From positions 1-64,000 of the forward strand of contig NZ_JADOVG010000018.1 of the NCBI RefSeq assembly GCF_015752205.1: a DNA stretch of 64,000 nt, written 5' to 3'. Made by a program: the position numbers and the translations under genes. Source of the stretch: Polaromonas sp. CG_9.7 (lineage in GTDB: Bacteria > Pseudomonadota > Gammaproteobacteria > Burkholderiales > Burkholderiaceae_C). Every line of letters begins with the position of its first letter. Position 1 is the stretch's first letter. Below are positions 17,599-27,300 of this stretch, in pieces. The notes under the pieces were generated by a model. The model ran no database searches. It saw nothing but the letters and a program-made list of their open reading frames with translations, and was not told the origin of the DNA.

Positions 17599-20500
17599 AT
17601 GACTGATTCCTCGACTGACTGTTCAATAACCCTCGTTTCTGCAGGGTCGATTCCTCCTGATTCCTTGCCGGACACCCCGTCTTACTCGCGCTTCGTCCAG
17701 CGCATTCGCCGACGCTATGCCGAAGAGATGCCGCTGCTGGCCGCCGGCGCGCCACTGCGTCCGGCGATGCAGGCCACACTCGATGCGCTGCTGGCCAAAG
17801 GACTGGGCACCGGCGCTGCGCTGCGTGTGCTGCGCCAGCTGGTGCTGGAACGGCTGGTGGTGCTGGACTGTAGCCCCCACGCTCCGCCGCTTTGCGGGTC
17901 GCTGCCCCCCGAGGGGGCCGCTGCGCCTGCGGCCTGGCAAAGCCAGTTCCGCGGCCCTGGCTTGCAGGGGGATGGCCCCCGCGCTCCGCCGCTTTGCGGG
18001 TCGCTGCCCCCCGTGGGGGCCGCTGCGCCTGCGGCCTGGCAAAGCCAGTTCCGCGGCCCTGGCTTGCAGGATGTCGCACCCACGCCCCCCACTGTGTGTG
18101 GTTGGGTGGCCCCTGCTGGATTGGAGAGTCCCTGCGCTGTAGGTGGTTCGCTGTCTGGCGTTCCACTGCAGGTGGTGACCCGCGCCATGACCGAGCTGGC
18201 TGAACTGGCGCTTGACGTGGCGATGCAGCACTCCCGCGCGGCACTCGATGAACAGCACGGCGCGCCCCAGGCCGTGGGCGGCGGGCTGGCGCGGATGTGG
18301 GTGGTCGGCATGGGCAAGCTGGGCGCGCGCGAGCTCAATGTGTCCAGCGACATTGACCTGATCTATGTCTACGACCATGACGGCGAGACCGCCGGCCAGC
18401 CCGATGGCCGGGGACAAATTTCAAACCACGAGTATTTTGCGCGCCAGGTCAGGGCGGTGTTCAGCCTGATTGGCGAGGCAACCGAGCACGGCTTTGTGTT
18501 TCGGGTCGACCTGGCGCTGCGGCCGAACGGCAATTCGGGCCCGGCCGCGATTTCGCTCGTCGGGCTGGAAGACTACTTTCAGGCGCAGGGCCGCGAATGG
18601 GAACGCTTTGCCTGGCTCAAGAGCCGGATCGTGGCGCCGCTGGAATGCATCGGGGATGGTTCGGCGCAGGCCTTGCGCGGCGCGGTGCTGCCCTTTGTGT
18701 TTCGCCGCTACCTCGACTACAGCGTGTTCGACGCGCTGCGGGTGCTGCACCGGCAGATCCGCGAGCATGCGGCCAAGCGTTGCGCCGGCCACCCGGAACG
18801 CGCCAACGACGTGAAGATGTCGCGTGGCGGCATCCGCGAGATCGAATTCACCGTGCAGGTGCTGCAGGTGGTGCGCGGCGGGCAGTTCCCCGAGTTGCGT
18901 ACCCGCTCCACGCTGGACGCACTGCAGCGCGTCGCGCATGCCGGCCTGATGCCGCAGGAAACCGCCGACGCCATGGCGCGGGCTTACGAATTCCTGCGTT
19001 GCGTCGAGCACCGTATCCAGTACCTGGACGACCAGCAGACCCATGTGCTGCCGACCCGCGACGACGACCTCGCCTGGATTGCAGAGACCATGGGTTACGC
19101 CGACGGCTGCCTGTTCCTGCATGACCTGGACGCGCACCGCGAACTGGTTGCCGGCGAATTCGACATCCTGCTCGGCGGCCAGCCCGAATGCAAGGGCTGC
19201 CGGCAAGGCCCTTCGCCGGCAAAGCAGCTCGACGACCTGCTGGAGCAGTTGCCGCTCGACTGGCCGGAGCTGTTCCGGAGCCGGTTGGCTGCATGGCACC
19301 AGCACCCGCGCATTCTGGCGCTGCGCGAGGATTCGCGCGCCCGGCTGAGCCGCCTGGTGCAGCTGACTGCCCAGTGGCTGATGGAAGGCAAGGTCAGCGA
19401 AGAAGCCGCGCTGCGGCTGATTGACTGGATCGAGCCGCTGCTGCGGCGCGAAAGCTACCTGGCGCTGCTGATGGAGCGTCCGTCGGTGCACGAACGCCTG
19501 CTGCGGTTACTGGGCGCGGCCAAGTGGCCGGCGCGCTACCTGATGCAGCACCCCGGCGTGATCGACGAACTTGCCAGCGACGAGCTGATGCATGAACGCT
19601 TTGACGCCGCCGCCTTTTCCCGGGACTTGCAGCAGCGCCTGGCGTCGCTGCGGCGCACCGGCGAGGATGACGAGGAAACCTGCCTGAGCCTGTTGCGCCA
19701 CGCCCACCATATCGAGGTGTTCCGCACCCTGGCACGCGACGTCGAGCGCGTGCTCAGCGTCGAGCAGGTGGCCGACGACCTGAGCGCGCTGGCCGAGGTG
19801 ATCCTGGACATCACGGTGCACTGGTGCTGGCAGCACCTGAAAAACCGGCACCGCGAAAACCCCCGCTTCGGCATCATTGCCTACGGCAAGCTGGGCGGCA
19901 AGGAACTGGGTTACGGCAGCGACCTGGACATTGTCTTTGTCTACGACGATGACGACGAACGCGCCCCCGAGGTGTATGCCGGCTTTGTGCGCAAGCTGAT
20001 CAACTGGCTGACCCTGAAGACCGCCGAAGGCGACCTGTACGAGATTGACACCGCGCTGCGGCCCAACGGCAATTCCGGCCTGCTGGTCACGCCGTTCGAG
20101 TCTTTTGCCAACTACCAGCAACGGCGCGGCAGCAACACCGCCTGGACCTGGGAACACCAGGCGATGACGCGCGCCCGCTTCGTGCTCGGCAGCGAGTCGC
20201 TGCGCCAGCGCTTTGACGAGGTGCGCCGGGCAGTCATCACCGCGCCGCGCGACCCGCAGGCGCTGAGCCGTGAAATCGTCGAGATGCGCCAGAAAGTGCG
20301 CAGCGCGCGCCCGGTCCGGGGCAGCAAGTTCGACGTCAAGCACAGCGTCGGCGGCATGGTCGATGCCGAATTCGCAGTGCAGTTCCTGGTGCTGTCGCAG
20401 GCCGCACAGCACCCCGAACTGGTCGACAACGTCGGCAACATCGCACTGCTGCAGCGCGCGGAAATGGTCGGCCTGCTGCCCGACGACGTGGGTCGGCAGG

Positions 20501-20646
20501 CTGCCAGCGCCTACCGCGAACTGCGGCGCGTGCAGCACCTTGCGCGCCTGAACGAAGAACCCACGCAGGTCACACCGCCCGCATTGCAGGCCGAACGCGA
20601 TGCCATTCAGGCATTGTGGCTCGCCTGCTTCAAGTCAAACGAATGA
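17599..20646 (+). CDS. glnE: glutamine synthetase adenylyltransferase/deadenylyltransferase with repeat-derived insertion
   Basis: GlnE switches glutamine synthetase off by adenylylation and on by deadenylylation in response to PII. Both nucleotidyltransferase cores are present: VVGMGKLGARELN with SSDIDLIYVYD, and IAYGKLGGKELGYGSDLDIV. The 1015-residue length exceeds what I expect for the family because about 95 residues, from about residue 92 to 188, are encoded by two full copies and a decayed third copy of a dispersed repeat. The flanking sequence VLERLVVLD and PLQVVTRAMTELAEL joins smoothly if the insert is removed. The frame is intact through the insert. Start ATG 17599 is preceded by a GTG codon that could also serve. 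Confidence 0.9.
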   Translation: MTDSSTDCSITLVSAGSIPPDSLPDTPSYSRFVQRIRRRYAEEMPLLAAGAPLRPAMQATLDALLAKGLGTGAALRVLRQLVLERLVVLDCSPHAPPLCGSLPPEGAAAPAAWQSQFRGPGLQGDGPRAPPLCGSLPPVGAAAPAAWQSQFRGPGLQDVAPTPPTVCGWVAPAGLESPCAVGGSLSGVPLQVVTRAMTELAELALDVAMQHSRAALDEQHGAPQAVGGGLARMWVVGMGKLGARELNVSSDIDLIYVYDHDGETAGQPDGRGQISNHEYFARQVRAVFSLIGEATEHGFVFRVDLALRPNGNSGPAAISLVGLEDYFQAQGREWERFAWLKSRIVAPLECIGDGSAQALRGAVLPFVFRRYLDYSVFDALRVLHRQIREHAAKRCAGHPERANDVKMSRGGIREIEFTVQVLQVVRGGQFPELRTRSTLDALQRVAHAGLMPQETADAMARAYEFLRCVEHRIQYLDDQQTHVLPTRDDDLAWIAETMGYADGCLFLHDLDAHRELVAGEFDILLGGQPECKGCRQGPSPAKQLDDLLEQLPLDWPELFRSRLAAWHQHPRILALREDSRARLSRLVQLTAQWLMEGKVSEEAALRLIDWIEPLLRRESYLALLMERPSVHERLLRLLGAAKWPARYLMQHPGVIDELASDELMHERFDAAAFSRDLQQRLASLRRTGEDDEETCLSLLRHAHHIEVFRTLARDVERVLSVEQVADDLSALAEVILDITVHWCWQHLKNRHRENPRFGIIAYGKLGGKELGYGSDLDIVFVYDDDDERAPEVYAGFVRKLINWLTLKTAEGDLYEIDTALRPNGNSGLLVTPFESFANYQQRRGSNTAWTWEHQAMTRARFVLGSESLRQRFDEVRRAVITAPRDPQALSREIVEMRQKVRSARPVRGSKFDVKHSVGGMVDAEFAVQFLVLSQAAQHPELVDNVGNIALLQRAEMVGLLPDDVGRQAASAYRELRRVQHLARLNEEPTQVTPPALQAERDAIQALWLACFKSNE
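17873..18074 (+). repeat. two in-frame 102-bp copies of a palindromic repeat inside glnE
   Basis: The blocks starting near 17881 and 17983 are almost identical and repeat with a 102-bp period (34 codons). Each contains three possible hairpins: CCCCC/GGGGG, GCCGC/GCGGC and CTGGC-AAA-GCCAG. All six reading frames are free of stop codons across the pair. A decayed third copy follows to about 18165. Confidence 0.9.
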
Positions 20647-20656
20647 TTTAACTAAA

Positions 20657-20668
20657 TCAAACGTTTGA
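20657..20668. promoter_or_regulatory. palindromic operator of the TetR/efflux operon
   Basis: TCAAACGTTTGA is a perfect 12-bp palindrome in the 48-bp gap between glnE and the TetR gene, 27 bp before its ATG. Position and symmetry fit autorepression by the TetR protein; binding is inferred. Confidence 0.6.
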
Positions 20669-20694
20669 CTGGCTTATGTGCTGTAATTTGGCAC

Positions 20695-21423
20695 ATGATT
20701 TCAAGCGACTCCACCCCCTCTGCTGCCGAGCCGCGCAAGCAGCGTTCCGACGGCGCTGAAGCCCGGCTGCTGCTGCTGCATGCCGCGCTCAAGCTGTTTG
20801 CCGAAAAAGGCTTTGCCAAGACCTCGACGCGCGAGATTGCGCTGGCCGCCGGCGCCAACCTTGCCGCCATCAGCTACTACTTCGGCGACAAGGCCGGGCT
20901 GTACCGCGCTGCGTTCACCGAACCGATGGGCTGCACCGAAAACGACCTGACGCTGCTCGACCAGCCGGACCTGAGCCTGCGCCAGTCCCTGCACGGTTTT
21001 ATTGCCAGTTTTTTGGCCCCGATGAAGCAGGGCGAACTGGTGCAGCAATGCACCCGCCTGCACTTTCGCGAAATGCTCGAACCGACCGGCGTCTGGGCCG
21101 AGGAGATCGACAACGGCATCAAGCCGGCGCATGCGGCGCTGGTGGCGCGGCTGGGCCGCCACCTGGGCTTGAATAAAGCCGATGACAGTTTGCACCGGCT
21201 GGCCTTCAGCATCACCGGCCTGGCCGTGCAGCTGTTCGTCACGCGCGACATCGTGCAGGCCATCCGCCCCCGGCTGCTCGACCCCCAAGGCATCGACGCC
21301 TGGTGCGACCAGATGGTGAATTACGCCGAAGCCATGGTGAACATCGAAGCGGCGCAGCGCAGCACCGCCCCCGCGCAGGCGTCAACACCCGCCCCTTCAC
21401 CTCACAGCAACGCCGCCGCATGA
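20695..21423 (+). CDS. TetR family regulator, CerR-like
   Basis: The 242-residue regulator has an N-terminal TetR helix-turn-helix (ALKLFAEKGFAKTSTREIAL, then ANLAAISYYFGDKAGLY) and a ligand-binding domain of the CerR/DUF1956 type (LHGFIASFLAP, then VQQCTRLHFREM). It probably represses itself and the efflux genes downstream through the palindrome before its start. ATG 20695 is preferred to the TTG ten codons upstream, which would lie across the operator. Its stop overlaps the ATG of the outer-membrane factor gene (ATGA), so the operon is translationally coupled. Confidence 0.88.
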   Translation: MISSDSTPSAAEPRKQRSDGAEARLLLLHAALKLFAEKGFAKTSTREIALAAGANLAAISYYFGDKAGLYRAAFTEPMGCTENDLTLLDQPDLSLRQSLHGFIASFLAPMKQGELVQQCTRLHFREMLEPTGVWAEEIDNGIKPAHAALVARLGRHLGLNKADDSLHRLAFSITGLAVQLFVTRDIVQAIRPRLLDPQGIDAWCDQMVNYAEAMVNIEAAQRSTAPAQASTPAPSPHSNAAA

Positions 21424-22994
21424 AACCCCACACCGTCCTTTTTTGCGTCCTGCTGCCGCTGGGGCTGGGCGCTTGCGCCACGGCCAAGGTTCCCGGCGCG
21501 GTGTCAGCCCCCGTGCCCGCGCAATGGTCCGCGCCCTTGCCGCCGCAAGCAGTTCCCGCAGCGCATGCCGGACTGCCGGAAAAACCGCACCACGGCAGCC
21601 TGACCGACCTGACCCAATGGTGGCAGCAGCAAGGCGACCCGCTGCTGGTCGAGCTGATCACCGCCGCGCAGGCCGTCAGCCCGACGGTGGCAACGGCACG
21701 CTCGCGCATCGAGCAGTCACGCGCCACGCGGGTCGCGGCCGGTGCGGCGTTGGGGCCGTCGCTCGATGCCTCGGCCAGCGTCAACCGGGGGCGTTCGCTG
21801 CAAAGCGGCGGCGGGGCGGATCTGGCGCCCATCGTCACCACCACGCAGGGCGGCTTGCAGGCCAGCTGGGAAATCGATGTGTTCGGCGGCAACCGCGCCA
21901 GCCGCAATGCCGCCGATGAGCGCCTGGCCGGCGCCGAGGCGCAATGGCACGATGCCCGGGTGTCGGTGGCGGCCGAAGTCGCCAACCAGTATTACAGCCT
22001 GCGCAGTTGCGACCAGCTGGCGCAGATCACGCGCACCGACGCCACGTCGCGCCAGGAAACCGCGCGCCTGTCCGGCCTGAGCACCCGCGCCGGCTTCACC
22101 GCACCGGCCACCGATGCGCTGGCGCGGGCCAGCGCCGCCGAAGCCAGCGGCCGCGCCACGCAGCAAAGCGCCCAGTGCGAACTGGACCTCAAGGCGCTGG
22201 TGGCACTGAGCGGCCTGCCAGAGTCCGATTTAAAGCAAAAAGTGGCTCTGGCGCAGTATCCATCCGCACAATCAGCTATTTTTTCAATAGCAAGCGTGCC
22301 CGCTGACGCGCTGGCGCAGCGGCCTGATGTGTTCAGCGCCGCGCGCGACGTGGCGGCGGCCAGCGCGGACGTGGGCAGCGCCGACGCCCAGCGCTATCCG
22401 CGCCTGAGTCTGGGCGGCTCCATTGGCGCATCGAACTTTCGCAGCGGTGGCCTGTCGGCCAGCCTGACGACCTGGTCCATCGGCCCGCTGGCGCTCAGCC
22501 TGCCGCTGTTCGACGGCGGGCGACGCGCCGCCGACGTGCAGGCCGCCCAGGCGCGCTATGACGAAGCCGCCGCGATTTACCGCGCCAGGGTGCGCCAGGC
22601 CGTGCGCGAGGTCGAAGAAGCGCTGGTCAGCCTGCAAAGCACCGCCGCGCGCGAAAGCGATGCGCAAACCGCGGTGGCCGGCTACCGCGCCGCGTTCACC
22701 GGCACCGAAGCGCGTTACCAGAGCGGCCTGGCCAGCCTGGTCGAACTGGAAGACGCGCGTCGCAGCCAGCTGGCTGCGCAGACCACGCAGGTGTCGCTGC
22801 AACGCGAACGCCTGTCTGCCTGGGTGGCGCTGTACCGCGCCATGGGCGGCGGCTGGACGCCCCCGATGGCGCAGGCCGGCAACCAGGGCAAGACCAACGC
22901 CGCAGCGGATGCCACTGCCGCCCTTGCCGCCGCCACGTTCGTACCGCCAGCCGCATCCAGCCACGCGTCTGCTGGCGTGCCCGCCCGCCGCTGA
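21420..22994 (+). CDS. outer-membrane efflux factor, NodT/OprM type
   Basis: The 524-residue protein is the TolC-like channel of a tripartite RND pump. It has a lipoprotein signal (LLPLGLGAC, cysteine near residue 19), a DLTQWWQQQGDPLL block and two outer-membrane efflux repeats, with the typical ISWEIDVFGGNR-like stretch (QASWEIDVFGGNR) and IASVPADALAQRPDV. Residues of about 270-294 are encoded by a copy of the short AT-rich dispersed element (AGCTATTTTTTCAATAGC at 22275-22292), in frame, before the IASVPADAL motif. It overlaps tetR by 4 bp and is followed 32 bp later by the adaptor gene. Confidence 0.88.
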   Translation: MKPHTVLFCVLLPLGLGACATAKVPGAVSAPVPAQWSAPLPPQAVPAAHAGLPEKPHHGSLTDLTQWWQQQGDPLLVELITAAQAVSPTVATARSRIEQSRATRVAAGAALGPSLDASASVNRGRSLQSGGGADLAPIVTTTQGGLQASWEIDVFGGNRASRNAADERLAGAEAQWHDARVSVAAEVANQYYSLRSCDQLAQITRTDATSRQETARLSGLSTRAGFTAPATDALARASAAEASGRATQQSAQCELDLKALVALSGLPESDLKQKVALAQYPSAQSAIFSIASVPADALAQRPDVFSAARDVAAASADVGSADAQRYPRLSLGGSIGASNFRSGGLSASLTTWSIGPLALSLPLFDGGRRAADVQAAQARYDEAAAIYRARVRQAVREVEEALVSLQSTAARESDAQTAVAGYRAAFTGTEARYQSGLASLVELEDARRSQLAAQTTQVSLQRERLSAWVALYRAMGGGWTPPMAQAGNQGKTNAAADATAALAAATFVPPAASSHASAGVPARR

Positions 22995-23026
22995 ACCCGC
23001 CCTTCGTCCTTATTTTTTTTCACGCC

Positions 23027-24319
23027 ATGCAAAAATTCAAACTCAAACCCCTCGTCGTGATCAGCTTTGTGGTGGTCGCCCTGGCGGCTGGCGCGTTCTT
23101 CTACGTGTCTGCCCGCAAGCCCGAGGCAACAGCGGCCGGTGCCCAGACCGCGCCCAAGCCAGCGCTCACCGTGACGGCCGCCTTGCCTGAAACCACCCGC
23201 CTGCCGATCCGGCTGTCGGCCAACGGCAACATCGCCGCCTGGCAAGAGGCCGTCATCGGCGCCGAATCCACCGGCCTGCGCCTGACCGAGGTGCGCGTCA
23301 ACGTCGGCGACGTGGTCAAGGCCGGCCAGGTGCTGGCGACGTTTTCGACCGACAGCGTGCAGGCCGACGTGGCGCAGGCGCGCGCCAGCTTGTTAGAGGC
23401 CCAGGCGAATGCCGCCGACGCGGCTGGCAACGCCGAGCGGGCGCGCAGCCTGCAAAGCTCGGGCGCGCTGAGCACGCAGCAGATCAACCAGTACCAGACC
23501 ACTGAGAAAACCGCCAAAGCCCGCGCCGAAGCCGCGCAGGCGGTGCTGGGCGCGCAGCAGTTGCGCGGCCGGCAGACGCAGGTGCTGGCGCCCGACAGCG
23601 GCGTGATTTCAGCGCGTACTGCCACCGTCGGCTCGGTGGTCGGCAGCGGCGCCGAGCTGTTCCGCATGATCCGCCAGGGCCGGCTGGAATGGCGCGCCGA
23701 AGTCACCTCGGCCGAACTCGGCCGCATTGCCATTGGCACGCCGGTCAGCGTGGTGCCGGCCAGCGGCGGCGAGTTGCGCGGCCGGGTGCGCATGGTCGCG
23801 CCCAGCGTCGATCCGCAGACGCGCGCGGCGCTGGTGTATGTCGACCTGCCGGCCATGACCAGGGCAAGCGCGGGGTTATCTTCCCCAGCAGGGGCCGCGG
23901 AACCGGCTTTGCCGGGCCGCAGGCGCAGTGCCCCCTCGGGGGGCAGCGCAGCACACGAAGTGGCAAGCGTGGGGGCTGCATTACCCGGCATGTTTGCCCG
24001 TGGGGAATTCGAGCTCGGCGCCACCGACGCGCTGACCGTTCCGCAGCGTGCGCTGGTGGTGCGCGACGGCTTCAACTACCTGTTCCGCCTGGGCGAAGGC
24101 AACCGCGTCAGCCAGCTCAAGGTGCAGACCGGCCGGCTGGCAGGCGATCGCGTCGAGGTGGTTTCAGGCTTGCCGGCGGACACCCGCATCGTCGTCAATG
24201 GTGCTGGCTTCCTGAACGACGGCGACCTGGTTCGTGTGGCTCAGGAATCTGAATCAAATACGGCATCCGCGCAATCTGTACCTGCTTCAGCAGCTATTAA
24301 AACAGGAGCAACGCCATGA
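23027..24319 (+). CDS. RND efflux periplasmic adaptor (MFP) with repeat-encoded loop
   Basis: The 430-residue adaptor has an N-terminal membrane anchor (residues 8-27), a lipoyl/hairpin region with coiled coil (about 85-180) and a beta-barrel region (APSVDPQTRAALVYVDLP). It links the inner-membrane pump to the outer-membrane factor. Between ALVYVDLP and GMFARGEFELG, normally a short loop, about 38 residues are encoded by one copy of the palindromic repeat in reverse orientation relative to glnE. The last residues before the stop (SESNTASAQSVPASAAIKTG) come from the short AT-rich element. The stop overlaps the permease start by 4 bp. Confidence 0.88.
   Translation: MQKFKLKPLVVISFVVVALAAGAFFYVSARKPEATAAGAQTAPKPALTVTAALPETTRLPIRLSANGNIAAWQEAVIGAESTGLRLTEVRVNVGDVVKAGQVLATFSTDSVQADVAQARASLLEAQANAADAAGNAERARSLQSSGALSTQQINQYQTTEKTAKARAEAAQAVLGAQQLRGRQTQVLAPDSGVISARTATVGSVVGSGAELFRMIRQGRLEWRAEVTSAELGRIAIGTPVSVVPASGGELRGRVRMVAPSVDPQTRAALVYVDLPAMTRASAGLSSPAGAAEPALPGRRRSAPSGGSAAHEVASVGAALPGMFARGEFELGATDALTVPQRALVVRDGFNYLFRLGEGNRVSQLKVQTGRLAGDRVEVVSGLPADTRIVVNGAGFLNDGDLVRVAQESESNTASAQSVPASAAIKTGATP
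23868..23985 (-). repeat. palindromic repeat inside the adaptor gene, reverse orientation
   Basis: The segment with GGGGCCGCGG, AACCGGCTTTGCCGG and CCCCCTCGGGGGGCAG is the reverse complement of the repeat seen in glnE and near 61.2 kb. It contains the same hairpin cores and is read in frame as a Gly/Ala/Pro/Arg/Ser-rich loop. Confidence 0.85.
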
Positions 24320-27300
24320 ACGTCTCCTCCTGGTCCATCAAGAACCCGATTCCGGCGGTGATGCTGTTCGTGCTGCTGACTTTTGGCGGCATCCTGTCCT
24401 TCAACGCCATGAAGGTGCAGAACTTTCCCGACATCGACGTGCCCACGGTCAGTGTCTCGGCCTCGCTGCCGGGCGCGGCGCCGGCGCAACTGGAAACCGA
24501 GGTCGCCCGCAAGCTGGAGAACTCGATTGCCACGGTGCAGGGCCTCAAACACATCATGACCAAGGTGCAGGACGGCGGCGTCAGCATCACCGCCGAATTC
24601 CGGCTGGAAAAGCCGGTGCAGGAAGCGGTGGACGATGTGCGCTCGGCCGTGGCGCGGGTGCGCTCGGACCTGCCCGCCGACGTGCGCGACCCGGTGGTCA
24701 CCAAGGTTGACCTGGCCGGTCAACCCATCCTGGCCTTCACCGTGGCCTCCAGCCGCATGGACGCGGAAGCGCTGTCGTGGTTTGTGGACAACGACATTTC
24801 ACGCAAGCTGCTGGCGGTGCGCGGCGTGGGTGCGGTGAGCCGCGTCGGCGGCGTGTCGCGCGAGGTGCGCGTGGCGCTGGACGCGTCCAAATTGCAGGCG
24901 CTGGGCGCGTCGGCCTCGGACATTTCGCGCCAGCTCAAGCAGGTGCAAACCGAAAGTGCCGGCGGCCGCACCGACCTGGGCGGCAGCGAGCAGCCGGTGC
25001 GCACGCTGGCCACCGTCAAGTCGGCGCAGGCGCTGGGCGAACTCGAACTGGCGCTGAGCGACGGCCGCAAGATCCGCCTGAACGACGTCGCCACGGTCAG
25101 CGACACCGTGTCCGACCCGCGTTCGGCCGCGCTGCTCGACGGCAAGCCGGTGGTCGGTTTTGAAGTCGCCCGCAGCCGGGGCGAGAGCGAAGTCGCCGTC
25201 GGCGCGGCGGTGCAGGCGGCGCTGAAAGACCTTCAGCTCCAGCACCCCGACCTGGAACTGACCGAAGCCTTCAATTTCGTCAAGCCGGTCGAGGAGGAAT
25301 ACGACGGCTCGATGCACCTGCTGTACGAAGGCGGCATTCTGGCGGTGCTGGTGGTGTGGCTGTTTTTGCGCGACTGGCGTGCCACCTTTGTCTCGGCGGT
25401 GGCGTTGCCGCTGTCGGTCATTCCGGCCTTCATCGGCATGTATGTGCTGGGCTTTTCGATCAACATCATCAGCCTGCTGGCGCTGTCGCTGGTCATCGGC
25501 ATATTGGTCGATGACGCGATTGTCGAGGTCGAGAACATCGTGCGCCACCTGCGCATGGGCAAGACACCGTACCAGGCGGCCATGGAGGCGGCCGACGAGA
25601 TTGGCCTGGCGGTGGTCGCCACCACGTTCACGCTGGTCGCGGTGTTCTTGCCGACGGCTTTCATGAGCGGCATTGCCGGGAAGTTCTTCAAGCAGTTCGG
25701 CTGGACGGCGGCCTTGGCCGTCACCGCGTCACTGATCGTCGCGCGGGTGCTGACGCCGATGATGGCGGCTTATATTTTGAAACCCATCGTCGGCGACCAC
25801 AAGGAGCCCGGCTGGCTGAAGGCCTACATGCGCGCCGCTGCGTGGTGCCTGAAGCACCGCGTCGTCACCATGGTCGCGGCGACGCTGTTTTTCATCGGCT
25901 CGATTGCGCTGATTCCGCTGCTGCCGACCGGCTTCATTCCGCCCGACGACAACTCGCAAACCCAGGTTTACCTGGAGTTGCAGCCCGGCAGCAGCCTGAA
26001 GCAGACCGAAGCTGCCGCCGAGCAGGCGCGGCTCTTGATTGCCAAGGTCGAGCATGTGCGCAGCATCTACACCACGATTGGCGGCGGCACGGCGGGCAGC
26101 GACCCGTTCGCCGGCTCGGGCGCGGCCGAAACCCGCAAGGCCACGCTGACCGTGCTGCTGGCCGAGCGCGGCGACCGGCCGCGCAAGCAGGGCATCGAAA
26201 ACAAGATGCGCACCGCGCTGGAACAACTGCCCGGCGTGCGCAGCAAGGTCGGCCTGGGCGGCTCGGGCGAGAAATACATCCTGGTGCTGACCAGCGAAGA
26301 CCCGCTGGCGCTCAGTTCGGCCGCGCGCGCGGTCGAAAAAGACCTGCGCTCCATTCCCGGCCTGGGCAGCGTGGCGTCGAGCGCCAGTTTGATCCGCCCC
26401 GAAATCGCCGTGCGGCCCGACTTTGCCCGCGCCGCCGACCTGGGCGTGACCAGCGCCGCCATCGGCGAAACCCTGCGCATCGCCACGCTGGGCGACTACG
26501 ACGTGGCGCTGCCCAAGCTCAACCTGTCCGAGCGCCAGGTGCCGATCGTTGTCAAGCTCGCCGATGCCGCGCGCCAGGATTTGAGCGTGCTCGAACGCCT
26601 GTCGGTGCCGGGCGCCAAGGGGCCGGTGATGCTTGGCCAGGTCGCCACGCTGGAAATCGCCAGCGGTCCAGCCATCATCGACCGCTACGACCGCTCGCGC
26701 AACGTCAACTTCGAGATCGAGCTGTCAGGCCTGCCACTGGGCGACGTGACCAAGGCGGTGAAGGCGCTGCCCGCCGTCAGAAACCTGCCGCCGGGCGTGA
26801 AAGTGGTGGAAATCGGCGACGCCGAAGTCATGGGCGAGCTGTTCGCCAGCTTTGGCCTGGCGATGCTGACCGGCGTGCTGTGCATCTACATCGTGCTGGT
26901 GCTGCTGTTCAAGGACTTCCTGCACCCGGTGACGATTCTGGCCGCCTTGCCCTTGTCCCTGGGCGGCGCCTTCGTCGGCCTGTTGATCGCCGACAAGAGC
27001 TTTTCGATGCCCTCGCTGATCGGCCTGATCATGCTGATGGGCATTGCCACCAAGAACTCGATTTTGCTGGTCGAGTACGCCATCGTGGCCCGGCGCGGGC
27101 ATGACGGCAGCGACGGCCGGCCGGCGGTGGCAGGAATGAGCCGCTGGGATGCGCTGCTGGACGCCTGCCACAAGCGCGCCCGGCCGATCATCATGACCAC
27201 GCTGGCGATGGGCGCGGGCATGCTGCCGATTGCGCTGGGCTTTGGCGCGGCCGATTCAAGCTTTCGCTCGCCGATGGCGGTGGCGGTGATTGGCGGGCTG

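Noticed and set aside
17525..18244. Upstream extension of the yhdP frame (240 more codons) antisense to glnE
   Set aside because: The stretch is open only because the glnE repeat is stop-free in all frames; the protein-like start with a membrane helix begins at 17524.
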